A stretch of 64,000 nucleotides of DNA from Engraulis encrasicolus (taxonomy: Eukaryota; Chordata; Actinopteri; Clupeiformes; Engraulidae), in the NCBI RefSeq assembly GCF_034702125.1, contig NC_085875.1:40996770-41060769 (forward strand), given 5' to 3'. Positions 47,419 through 58,941 of the stretch are shown in pieces. The position numbers were made by a program, and so were the translations under genes. The notes beneath the pieces were generated by a model, which did not search any database, had not been told where the DNA came from, and saw only the letters and a program-made list of their open reading frames with translations. Every line of letters starts with the position of its first letter. Positions within the stretch are counted from its first letter, which is position 1.

Positions 47419-48170
47419 CAGTGGTTCTCAACCTTTTTGAACAAACGCCCCTTAGGCCTCATCAGAGGCCTCCCAGTCCCAACTACCCCTGAGCCTCATC
47501 ATAAGCCTGCCACCGTCCCACTGGGCCTCATCATAAGCCTCCCAACGCCCCCCTGGGACTCATCATGAGCCGGTCAACGCCCCCCTTAGCATTAAAAAAA
47601 TAAGGGACTAATGCTCCTAATGAAAACTAAGCTCTGCCCTATAGAGGTAGAAAATAACACTAGAGAGGACCCCGCCCCCCCTTTTACGGCAATCTGTAGC
47701 GGCCATTATCTGGAGGTAGATCAGAGAAATGGAAATTAACGGAGAACGAGGCTCACCTCTGTCAAAAATGGCTTAATCATGTGAAAATGTCCATCAACAC
47801 ACTATACAAGGACAATAGTTGAAGTGTGTTGCTAACTATGTTCATAAAATATATTATTTGATTTTTAAATGTATTTTATCGACTTCAAATCTGGTCTTTG
47901 ATTAAAGTGTTACTTTATATTTACACAGTTTTAGTTAATTTCTTGACAGGGGTGGGCGTGTTCTCCATTGACTTGCATTGCCTGAAAGTACCTACACTAC
48001 CTACGGAAGTTGGGAAGCTCCAGCTGCCATTTCCCAGTGCTGTCGCAAATTGCTGTGTCCTCTCTAGTGTTATTTTCTACCTCTATGCTCTGCCCCCTCT
48101 CAACTGCATCCTTCACAACGCCCCCCTAGGGCTCCCCTAGAGGGCTGTACCGCCCCCGTTGAGAAACACT
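47419..48170. mobile_element. hAT-like element with CAGTGGTTCTCAAC ends, interrupted
   Basis: Left end CAGTGGTTCTCAACCTTTTT; right end CCGTTGAGAAACACT. Same family as 31262-31500 (GCCTCATCATAAGCCTGCCA blocks). Interrupted by another element at 47641-48086. Confidence 0.7.
47641..48086. mobile_element. Nested element with 9-bp target duplication
   Basis: Ends ATAGAGGTAGAAAATAACAC and, at the right, the inverse GTTATTTTCTACCTCTAT; the inverted match covers about 28 bp. GCTCTGCCC stands at 47631-47639 (plus one extra T) and again at 48087-48095, a 9-bp duplication that would fit a MULE-type element. About 446 bp, non-coding. Confidence 0.75.
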
Positions 48171-48768
48171 ATACTTTCAAATGGCCATGTTTTTGATGTC
48201 AGAGTGAGAAGAAAAACATATTCTAAAAATGTTCTAAAAATTTTCATTTTCACATGAAAAACACATTATGCTGTCTCATCTAAGGTTACAGTGATTTTAC
48301 CTCTGCTATCAACATGTCCTGAGACACTAATTACAAACATTTCTGTGTCAACGGTTTTGACAGCGACCTTCAGAGGCTGAGATATGACATGTGTGACAAC
48401 CAAAACCAACCCCATTCTCCCCTACTAAATTGTACTCTGAAGTTACACTTTGTGCTTTTGTATAAAAGCTGGCAAGGGTCCAAATCCAAACAAACTGTCA
48501 TCATTGCATCACATTTTATCATGGCACGTTGGATAACCCCACAACATTCTGTGTGACAAAATAGCCTGCTAGCCTATATCTTACACCAACAGATAAAATA
48601 GTGCATGTTTCAATATTTTTCTTATCTGTTGGACGAGATCTGAACAAGTTGACTCCAAGATGAGCTTTACGTCTCACCTGCTGGAAACTTAAAATGGACA
48701 AAACAATAATAAATTGTGAAAATATGACACTGAAATTAAGTCATAATGAGAAGTAGGCCTAATTATTA

Positions 48769-49157
48769 CCTCCGCCAAGGAGGTTATGTTTTCAGTCACG
48801 TTGCTTTGTATGCCTTTCTGCCTGTTTGTCTGTCTGTTTGTCAGCAGGATAACTCAAAAACCTATGAACGGATTTGGATGAAACTTGGAGTTGTTGTTGT
48901 ATATGACCAAAGAAACAAGTGATTCAATTTTGGTGGTGATCCGGATCACGAACCGGAACCAGGATTTAAAAAAAAGATTCTTCACCATTGCTACACCAGT
49001 GAATTCAATTGCGGGACAGTGCGAAATTTGACATTCCAGTTTAACTTCACAAAAAGAAGGCAGAAAAATTTAAAATATACATAGAGTGTAACATAGTTAA
49101 ATGTTCTAACAAATAGATTCCTTGGCGGAGGTCTGCACTCTCTGAGTGCATTTCTAC
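48769..49157 (+). repeat. Fish dispersed repeat with CCGCCAAGGAGG / CCTTGGCGGAGG ends
   Basis: Left end CCTCCGCCAAGGAGGTTATG, right end CCTTGGCGGAGGTCTGCACT followed by CTCTGAGTGCATTTCTA. The interior reads GGATTTGGATGAAACTTGG and GGTGATCCGGATCACGAACC. Non-autonomous element; the end also occurs at 4703-4738. Confidence 0.75.
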
Positions 49158-49510
49158 TGTGAAATGTAGGAGTCATGCACGGGACAAAGGAAGCTTTCTT
49201 GTTAGATGTCTTGTTCTGTTCTCTTTTTTTACGGGTGAGACTATATGTTTGTACATCTGTTCTGATAACAACTTGTCTTCAGTTGCTCATTATCTGTCAA
49301 TTCATCAGGCCTGACGTTTCATCTCAAGAGATATATAGAACTCTGAATGCTTTCTCTGTCAGTACAAGAACAGCCAGCTGCTGGTTCCTGTTTGGTTGTA
49401 GTATGATGACTGGATGACAACTGCTGGGGGAACACAAGGGATGTGCGTAGAATACCTTTCTTTTCGAGAGACAACAACTGAATTGAACTACCTTTGATTT
49501 TCAAGTGACT

Positions 49511-52500
49511 ATGGCTTGCTGTGGATTGTTGCTCTTTGTGGGGGTGACTGCCGGGACATTCCTGCAAGGGTTCAGTGCAGCTGAGATACCATTGAAATCG
49601 AACAACATCTCTGTTTTGCCAGATTCAATCCATCCCCCCAACAGAAAACCCAATACTAAAATCGGGGCCCTTTTGAGGCGGCAGCGGACATGGCAACATC
49701 TGCAAGGTAAGTAATTGTGTCTTGAAAGAATGGTTCTTGATAGTCTGCTCTGAATAAAAGAGCAAGGAGTAAAACAAGTGTGCGGTAAACTTTTTTCCTT
49801 TTAAAGTTCTAAGTTTGTGAGTAATTGTAAGCCTATGTTAATCTAATGTAGCCTGGGAACTCCCATACTGCCTGTAGTTCTACACAATTGTTTCGATCTG
49901 AAAGACTAATCCCACTTGTGGTTAGGTCTGGTGTTAACCAGGCAAAATCTAATGCACAGCGTTATGTGATTGGAACACTGTACTAGTCATTGAAGGCTTA
50001 ACTACCACAATATGTAGACTGCTATGCATTACACACGTCTTTTGTAAACTGTATTATGACTTGTTCATTGCCATCCTGATAACCAAAAATTATAACAGGG
50101 GCTTTATACAAGACATAATTTGCCTATGCACATCAGTACAACCTTAATTTACTAAGCAGCAAAGGTGTTACTAAGGAAGACTATGATGTCGTAGTAACCT
50201 GATGTACATTTTTTTTTAACAACAGTCAAATGTCCCACTGAAGGAACTATAAAGCTATGCTAAAGAATACAACACGTCCCTAAATATTGAGTTGATCCTG
50301 CTGAGATATAAATACTCAGAGCAAGATAAACAACATGAAATATTATTTTATGATATGAGCAGTTCTTGATCTTGGAGATTGGTTGTCTGATTTCTCTCGT
50401 TCTCTTTTCAGTGTCTTCCGAGAGTTTTTATCAAATCAATAGCAGCTTGGATGCTCTGCCACAGTTTCAGTGTGAGAAAGGGGTGCTCATTTTGAAGTTT
50501 GCTGTGGACAGACACAGTGATCCAATGTTGCCCAACGGTCAGTAGCAGATCAAATCTTAACATTGTGTATAATCCCCTTATTATGGGTCCAACTAGACTT
50601 ATAAAATCCCCATCTTTCATTCCACACAGAATCCCACTTTCCCAACAACATCCAGCAAGTCCCAGCCCAGTGCAAGCATGTGGCAGTTCAACATGGCCCT
50701 TGGCTTGTCTTGAAGGCCTTCTTGAAAGACTGTTTCCTTCATCATACGGTGAGGTGGCAATGCCAGCAGCCAACCACAGACATACTGTATGCACTATCAA
50801 TGCTGATGTTCTTTCTGACTAAAAATGCTAATGTTGAACTACAACACATGTAAAATATTTTACTCAACAGCAAAAGGATATTGTTAAAGGAAAGCGAAAT
50901 GTAAACAATCCAGTTCATAAGGAGGGGGTGTTGATGAGGGTCAAGTAGTGTGGCCCATATTAAATCAGCGATAATATAATTGTTGACAGTTTTTTATAAG
51001 TACGCGATTGTGCCCTAAGACTGATGCACAGTCCCACTATCAGTGTATAAATTGTTCCAAAAATTGGATATGTTGAATTATACATGTGTGTGTGATTCAG
51101 ACACAATTTTTATTTTTAAATATTTTCTATTAAATAGTCTATTTCCTTTTTGATGTTTGACCCCAGGGAACGGAAATGATGCAAACTGAAGACCTGAAGG
51201 TGCAGTATTTCGACCGCTTGCTCAAGCAGAACCTAACAGGGGTTGCCTCGTGTCTTGTTACAACGCCACAAGGTACAGCGCCTGTGGTGATGTGTAAGAA
51301 GAATAAAATGTTGGTAAAGCTGTCTGGACGTGCAGTGAAAAACATTTTGGTGTCTGGAAAGTCTGGTAAGTTTTTTATGTGCCGTTTGGTCCCAGTTGTA
51401 GGATTTAATGGGTGTTTTTTATTTTATTTTAAAATAAAATAAGGCACACTGAAATTGCCAAATGTATTTTTTTGTTCAAGGATTCCACATGAAGATGGAC
51501 TTTAAAACATGGAGAAATTCTACATTTTTATATGTTCAAATAAGTGTTCGGGTAAGATCCCCTTTTAAATCAATGAATGTCATAATAATAAGACATTTCA
51601 ATAGCCTACTGTACTTATTAAAATCTAGACCTATTATTTTTGATCTGGTGACCATGATATAAGACCTGAGTACCCTGTCAGCTTTATTTATATCAGAGTT
51701 TCTAATAAGTCTTCTTATATTCTTCTCCACAGACAGACGAAATCATAAAAGTGAATTATTTTGACCTTTTTGGACACCGTACACAAATCGAAGTCTCTTG
51801 CAACAATACACTCCGGTCACGTTCACCAAGATCCATCTTTGATATTCATTGGCGCCATTCAGAACCTTCATTTGTACCATATTACCCCTCAGATCTCTCC
51901 ACAGATACAAAAACACATGACTCATCCACAGACATAGACACATCATGTCTGTCCACAAACACAGGATCATCTAAGAACGAATTGGATGGGGACATCAAGT
52001 CCATTAGAGATACACCTCCCATTCCCCCAGCTAATCCAGCTCTTTTCAGTGTTGCCCAAAATGAACCTTCAGCTGTTGGTAAGTACAAACAATAGTAGTT
52101 AGTCCACAGATTCATGATTCTAGTATTCATCCAATTAAGCTTCTACTTGTGGACTGTTTCTGAACATGTCTACTCTTCTTTGCTAAATGTGTGCAATCAG
52201 GGCTATAAATTAACTTTTTCATCACAAGCCAATCTGGCTAGTAGGTGTTAAAGCCACCCTACAGTACATTCACTAGCAGTCAAAGTGGCTAATAAGATTT
52301 CCTCTCTAGAATTCAGCCTGAATTTTCACCAGTATTTTACTGGTTGGCTGATGTTAATTAGAGTCCTGTGTGTGATTGACCAACTCTCAGACACATGGTA
52401 GTTCAGAATCACACAGCAAATTCAATATTCTTGTTGGGTTTTTAACAAACCTTGATCCCTATATTATACAACCAAGGAGGCTATCAAATCTGAAGTATAG

Positions 52501-55500
52501 GCCAACAAAACATAGGCCTACTGTATTACTTAATAATTTGAATAATTTGACAGTTAATCATTTTCAAAGACTTAACCTTAACTGATGAGGGCGTATTTTG
52601 GTTATTACCTCTAATTTCAACCCGTTGCACAACAGTGGGAAAAATTAATTCACAATGAGTGCTGCTTCCCAACAGGACAGACTGGTAATCACAGACGTGT
52701 GATAAAGCTTGCGTTTCATTGTGTTGTTTGGTGTTCTCTTTATCTTTACTTTTCGGAGTAGTGTTTTACAGCAGACTTAATTCATTTGAACACAAAATAA
52801 GATAATGTGTGCCGTTTGTATAGTGTGTTTAACATATTGATGTTGGGTTTGATAGCAAAAAAAAGGTTGAGAACCACTGTTCTAGTATGTATCCTGTCAG
52901 CCATTTACATGAAGATTGCTGAATAGCCTCTGCTCTCTTTTCCTCAGTGTGTGGACGACCCACTCTCAGAAGAAGGATAGTTGGGGGACACGAGAGTGCT
53001 CGAGGAGCGTGGCCCTGGCAAGCAAGCCTACGTATCAACGGAGTTTTTTGGTGCAGTGGTACCCTTATCACTAGTGAATGGGTCATGTCAGCTGCCCACT
53101 GCATGGTGGATTTTGGGTTAGTTGTAGTTGTACCTTTTTCATGGTCTGGTTTTACTATACCCCCGTACAAATCTAATCCATACATTGACTTGAATTGAGA
53201 TGAAATGTACAGATGCGAGGCCTGGCTAAGAACAAACCTCTTTTTTTTATTTTTTAAAGGAAGTGATTGATATATGACACCAATATGTTTGATATTGTGA
53301 TATCAGAGCACACTGATAGAACATAACAGCACACTTAATTGTTAAGTATGTTCTTGTTGTTGACAATGTTTTTCTTTTCTCCAAAGTTTTCATAATCCAC
53401 ATTTCTGGTCCGCTTGGAGAGTACATCTTGGCGTTCATAATCTGGATGATATGGACGGAGAGGTTGTGACCCAAACGGTGTCCCAGATAATTGCTCACCC
53501 AGATTATAACGGACCGGATCATTTCAAAACGTACAAAGTTTATGCCAATGACATTCTTCTTATTAAGATGAGCACACCTGTTACCTTCCGTGACTACATC
53601 CTACCTGTTTGCCTACCAAACAGCAACAGTGTCTTCCACAATGGCACCAAGAGTTGGGTCACTGGCTGGGGGCACATCGGAGAAGGTGGAGGTAAGTTAT
53701 GCATGCTATGAGTCAAATCACAAATACTAAATTCCAGCGAATGCACTATGTGAAATTATGATTACTCTGCTGAACTTCTACTTGCTTTCTATTAAAACAA
53801 AAGTTCCATTAAAAACTTGCCATCTAAGCTGCAGACACCTGTAGAAAGGACGCTGCCATGCTTGTAGTAAATTGTCACATCGCTACAATCAGTCAGCAAT
53901 CCCCAGACCTGTGTCTTCACCTTTAGTTGCTTTTCCCTACATACAATCAAGGAGGCTGTCAAATCTGATCTACAGCCCCTGACAAAAATGTTGTCACCTA
54001 TCCATTTTGTTGGAACAACAGCTAATAACCTCAATTTCAGTTAATTAATTGGCTTCAGAAGTAGTTCATATGAAAGCTTCAACCCTTCCAAATGAAGTTT
54101 TATGCACAAAAATGTAAAATTTGTTACACTGAAAAAAGATTATAATTAAATGAACACAGAAAGGGCAGATTTTCCAGGACAAAAGTAATGTACAAAAATA
54201 ATGTGAGATGAGCAAAGATCCAAATTAATATACAGTACCATATTAATTCCTTTAGCTTGAAGGACTGAAGGACCCAGGTTCGATTCCAGTACAATATGTC
54301 TCGGTTTCAGACTTGGACAGTCTGGTCATAGTTGTATCTGAAGTAGAGTAAACAAAGAAATCATATTGGTTTTGTAAGAATTAATTAATCATCTGTACAC
54401 TTGAGAAACTATGTATCTATGAGAATATAATGGCCTGCCATTTTTCAAAACTTAGAGTGAATGTACAGATTTTTTTCTCCTGTAATACTAATGTGTATTT
54501 TTTATTTTGTCTTTCACAGTGGCGCTTCCACCTCCTAAACCTCTACAAGAAGCTCAGATCCATGTAATTGGGAACAAACAGTGCACATGTTTGAAAGGGG
54601 TTCCGGATGTAGGCAAATACGACAACGCTACATGTGCTGGTGATCTTAACGGGAGAAAGGATGCCTGTCGAGTAGGATATTTTTAAGTTTATCACCCAGT
54701 ACATCGATTAACCTGATCACATTCACCAAGTGTTTATAGTTTCCACAACACCTTGTGCAGATGAGAAATTGTAGCCTGGTGAACAAGACAAACTCGCCTG
54801 ATGAAAAAACATACAGTGCACAACAATAATTAATACACCCCTTCGAAAAAGTAGGCCTAACATTTTGAACAATATTTCAATAAACACAAGCTATTTCCAA
54901 AATGTGCATAGATTACGTTTAATACAACATTTGTGAAGATTACAATTTAAAAGTAAGTTTAGGTAATTATTAACTTATATGACATATTTTTCATTTTTTG
55001 TGAAATTACGGGTATGCCTACTCATTATTATTATGCACTGCACATATTTTTCTCCGTCAAATTGGTCTAATTGGTCAACTGCACTGTTGGAGGTCAGACA
55101 CCAACCGCAACGCATGGTTGCTTCTGGAAACCAGTTGTAGCGAGTCAACTGACATTCTGTAACTTCAGCACTTAAATGCTTTAGGAAGTAAACCAACATG
55201 ACACTCACCAGTTATGAGCTTGTGTACCTTTAAACTTACGATGCATTTTAGTATACAACCTGGGAGCAACATCTTTACATTCTGTAATTGGGTCAATATG
55301 TTGTTGTTGTTTGTTTTTGTTTTTGTTTTTTTGTTTTTGGGGGGGAGGGTTGGTTGTGGGGGGGTCAGACGTCAGGTGATACAACAATGTCTAATGCCAA
55401 TAAATGAATTAGGCCTAGTAATTGGTAATTCATGTACCCCAATTAATATGGTCCTACATAATCCACTAAAACAACAAAAGAATGAATTAATTCAATAGTG

Positions 55501-55877
55501 GCATTAGCTGTTGTTGCATTGCCCTGATGTGTGCTACAACTAAAATGTCACTGACCCATTACGTTCTAGTATTTTAGACTCTGATATTTTTCTTGAAGCA
55601 GCATCATCTCATCGCCATCGCCATCGTATTGACAGATTTTATTTCATTTAAGTTTGATTCAGGGGGCCCACTGGTACAGCAGCAGAATGGCAGATGGATC
55701 CAGTCTGGAATAGTCAGCACTGGCGAAGGATGTGCTCGACCAAATTCCCCGGGCGTCTACACCAGGGTGTCACGTTACCAGGCCTGGATCAACTCACACA
55801 TCAGCCGTGACCCACCAGGCTTTGTACTTTTCACCTCTACCGGGGTGGATGCTGACAGCAACTTTACCTGTCGTTGA
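49511..55877 (+). CDS. Secreted modular trypsin-type serine protease with ZP-N-like N-terminal module, 10 exons
   Basis: Exons 49511-49706, 50412-50537, 50630-50748, 51167-51365, 51481-51551, 51733-52078, 52948-53116, 53387-53691, 54520-54671, 55653-55877; GT-AG, phases close to 635 aa. The ATG has a good context (A at -3, G at +4) and starts a signal peptide ([20 protein letters not shown]). Residues 86-176 carry four cysteines (86, 122, 142, 176), the order and spacing of ZP-N domains. A second beta-rich part has Cys190 and Cys260. Residues about 285-350 are Ser/Thr/Pro-rich. Protease: activation site RRR-IVGG (362/363), His403 in SAAHC, Asp464 in NDILL, Ser564 in DSGGP, and Asp558 at position 189, so trypsin-like specificity. 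Cys354 and Cys484 should keep the N-terminal part attached after activation. Oddity: Phe562 at position 193, normally Gly. The C-terminal half resembles fish prostasin/PRSS27-type proteases; the N-terminal half I do not recognise as a named family. Confidence 0.88.
52862..52882. repeat. Remnant hAT end in protease intron
   Basis: AGGTTGAGAACCACTGTTCT matches the end of the CAGTGGTTCTCAAC family. The rest of the element is not seen. Confidence 0.4.
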
Positions 55878-56489
55878 ACTCATTTAGCATGGCACATGCT
55901 TTTTTTCCATCAATGTCACACTTTTGAAAGCCGTATTCATGATGAGTTTTTGACCAGCACATATTTGATTTCTTATGAACACACCACAGGCCAAGGTCAA
56001 GTCAAGGTGATCACTTCTTGACAGGGGAATGCCACACACTTTTTAAATAGCAGGACTTCCTACCAGTGAAAGGGCTTCATAACACATTCACTGGGCATCA
56101 TATATAAATTTATATTAATTGTAATAAGGATTTTCCAAAAATATGACTACATGATGATAAGCAAACATATCGAATGTGCAGTGAATGCAGTGACAGATAT
56201 CTTGTGCTAGGAAAAATTGTGTAATTTCAAAAGTTTTCATTTCCAGATGTGGCGATGAATTTACTTCTTTACTTTTTCTGATGTAGTTCCTTACAGTGAT
56301 TCATCTGGGTAATGTTTACTGTATGTAGTAAGGCGGAGAAGTAAGCACATTTAGAGCACTGTAGATATACAGTATTGTGTTTTGTCCACTTATTCTTCTC
56401 TATTATTTTAATTATGTTAACTATATTACTTTGTATGTTAGTGAATGACTTGGGAGTTGACATACTGTGTTTAAATGTGATATACAAAA

Positions 56490-56495
56490 AATAAA
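56490..56495 (+). terminator. Candidate polyadenylation signal of the protease gene
   Basis: AATAAA 613 bp after the stop codon on the coding strand. The nearest good signal downstream. Confidence 0.5.
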
Positions 56496-56785
56496 ACAGC
56501 TTGACTGTATAGTGCAGTGACATAATAGGCCATACAAACTATGATCTGTAAATTATCAAATTATACTTGTGATTATGCATTGTTTTTGTTCCACTGGGGA
56601 ACGGCATCTTATTTTCCAGATGTCTGTAAGATGTGGGAATAATACCTTGCTCCATTCACCAGCCATGGTCCCAGTTTTTCTAACTCTGCAAGCAATAAAA
56701 GCTCTACCTACACACTTGCCACTAAGGGTCCGACTCTCATTATCTAACCTTCCGTCCTTCCCATTTGCTTGTGGCCTTGTGGATT

Positions 56786-57180
56786 GGTCAAATCAGGTTA
56801 AAACAGGTTCAAACTGGTTTAATTTGAACCGGTTACAATTGGTTCAAAGTGATTCAAGATGGTATTAAGTTTATACTATGAACCACTTTGGTTCAAACCA
56901 GTTAAAAGTTGTTAGGTTCAAATTGGGTAAAAAAATGTTAAAATGGTCTCAAATGGATCACACTTTTTCAGATTGGTTTAATGTTGTTCAGTCCAAACTG
57001 GTTCAAATTTGTTCAAACTGTTCTGACTAGTTTAAACTGGTAGAACCTGGTTCAAACTGCTTCGATGCAAACCCATTCGAACTGGCTTAAACTGGTTTGT
57101 TCCAACTGGTTGAAACAGTTGCAGACTGATTTAAGTTTCAGACTGGTTTGACTTAAACTGGTCCAAATTGGTTAAGACTA
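56786..57180. repeat. Degenerate decamer satellite, unit near TGGTTCAAAC
   Basis: About 395 bp made almost wholly of variants of TGGTTCAAAC (AACTGGTTCAAA, AACTGGTTTAAT, GAACCGGTTACA and so on) in both directions. Substitutions are scattered, so it is an old array. In the space between the convergent protease and HEAT genes. Confidence 0.8.
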
Positions 57181-58941
57181 GTGCTGTTAGGCAATAAAAA
57201 AATCAAATTTATTTACGAATTTTAAATGTATTAATCTAAATAATCTCATATGTTATTATATCCTATCATTCCATTTCTAAGACATAATGATAAGCAAATC
57301 TGCTCAGAGTTCGCACATATCTGCAGGCACAGATAATGCCCGAGATCGAAGTGGCGCCCTGTACTCCCAAACTCGAGAATGTTTGCTGCATAGACATTTC
57401 TTCGCCGTGGCAGTACTTCAGCACCACGGTCAGCGATCTTGCCCAATACGCCCCATGACCAAGATACAAAAAGAAGTAGTCTGACCACCACAAAACACAT
57501 AACACTGCTTCGAGAAAGAGAGAGAAAAATATGATAAGGATAAATTACAGGCTGACATGTCTTTCCTAATCACACTATGAGGTCTCAACTACCGTAGGGC
57601 AAAACTATGCAAATGAAGAAATTATTTCACTAGTCAGATGGAAATATGAAATATGTAAATCATACTTTTATTGACTATAATGTTTGTGGTTACACTTGAA
57701 TAGGTGTGTTATCCTCTTGTGAACTTTGACTCTGACTCTGAAAAGAAAAGAAAAAAAAGTGTTTGCTTGTGCCATCCTGTTACCTCGTCTTATAATTTAC
57801 TCATATTTTAATAATAACAATGTCCCTAGCAATAGCATACTAGTATAATTACTCCAGGAAAACAAGAAATTATATTACTTAAACTTCAAAATAGCAGGCA
57901 ACTCTTATATTAATTTTATACCAAACCATTTGCGCTATTGTAAATTTCGAATTTTGTATTTCAGTTGTCTTTATTATTGCTATTTATTTTTGGATTGGGG
58001 TGCAATGGGGGTGGGTGGGTTGAATTTTGTTGTATGTTTGTTATGTACCTAATACAAAAAATAAAAAAGACTTGAGATCAAAAAAACAAAAAAAAAACCT
58101 TCAAAATAGCAGACATAGGACGACATAAAACTAACTTCATAACAGTCTATGTTATAGCAAGAAATGTAAAATGATAATTACCTTGCTGCTCTGTGCAGAA
58201 CTTACAGAGGAATCTGTATCTGCTCCAATTGCATGCTTGCAACCTGTAAAAAACAAATACATCACATGGACAGTGAAAAACAACATTTATAATAGCAACT
58301 CTTTTTGTGCAGTAACTCTGTGTTTTACATTTTATATTCCTGAATCAGGAGTACATGGAAGGACTTCAGCTGTATTACTCCGGTTTGTTTAAGTCTGCAT
58401 CAGAATTTATGAATGATAAAATTATATCTGGACACTCAGTCAATTAATTCTTTGGATTTGTAAATGTCAAGTCAATATCACGAAAAGCAACATACCGGTA
58501 TTCATGTATGTGATTGTGAATTATTTGGTAATCAAATGTTAAAGTTTCTTTTGTTTCAGACATGTAGAAGTTTCAGATTTTATATAACTCTAACACATTA
58601 ATGAACATCATACATCTATCTAACATTTGGTAATGTCTGGCATGGTCACACAGTAAACGTTATTGTGTTAATTCAACACTTGGAGAGTAGAAATACCTAC
58701 AAGCGTGTTCAACGGCACTCTCTTGGAGTTGAAGTAACACTTAAAATATACAGTGCAGGTTATATTTGGTTTCATTGTGGCTCAGTGGGCAAAGGCACCA
58801 TATTATTAATCTAGGGACCCAGGTTCGAGCCCAACCCAAGGTCATTTCCTGATCTTTCCCCATCTTTCTGTCCCATTACTATCCTGTCATGCGTTTCACA
58901 CTGTCCTATCAATAAATGCATAGACAAGCCCAAAAATATCT
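57181..58941. other. 3' flank of the HEAT gene, no other gene
   Basis: AT-rich, no recognised coding sequence. A minus-strand AATAAA signal at about 57666-57671 could serve the HEAT gene. Contains one SINE at 58772. Confidence 0.45.
58772..58935 (+). mobile_element. tRNA-derived SINE
   Basis: A-box-like TGGCTCAGTGGGCAAAGGC, B-box CAGGTTCGAGCCCAACC (58821-58837), then the CCCATCTTTCTGTCCC body and CTGTCCTATCAATAAATGC tail shared with the copy at 6535. Confidence 0.8.

Larger units (their letters stand above)
46961..49510. other. Divergent intergenic region between lrrc57 and the protease gene
   Basis: About 2.5 kb with two repeat elements (47419-48170 and 48769-49157) and no recognised gene. 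In mammals LRRC57 shares its promoter region with HAUS2; I find no HAUS2-like coding sequence here. The protease promoter should lie at about 49200-49510, without a clear TATA box. Confidence 0.5.

Noticed and set aside
54520..54690. Read-through of the ninth protease exon past CR
   Set aside because: It would read VGYF then stop and lose the catalytic serine. The GT at 54672 and the in-phase acceptor at 55653 give a complete protease.
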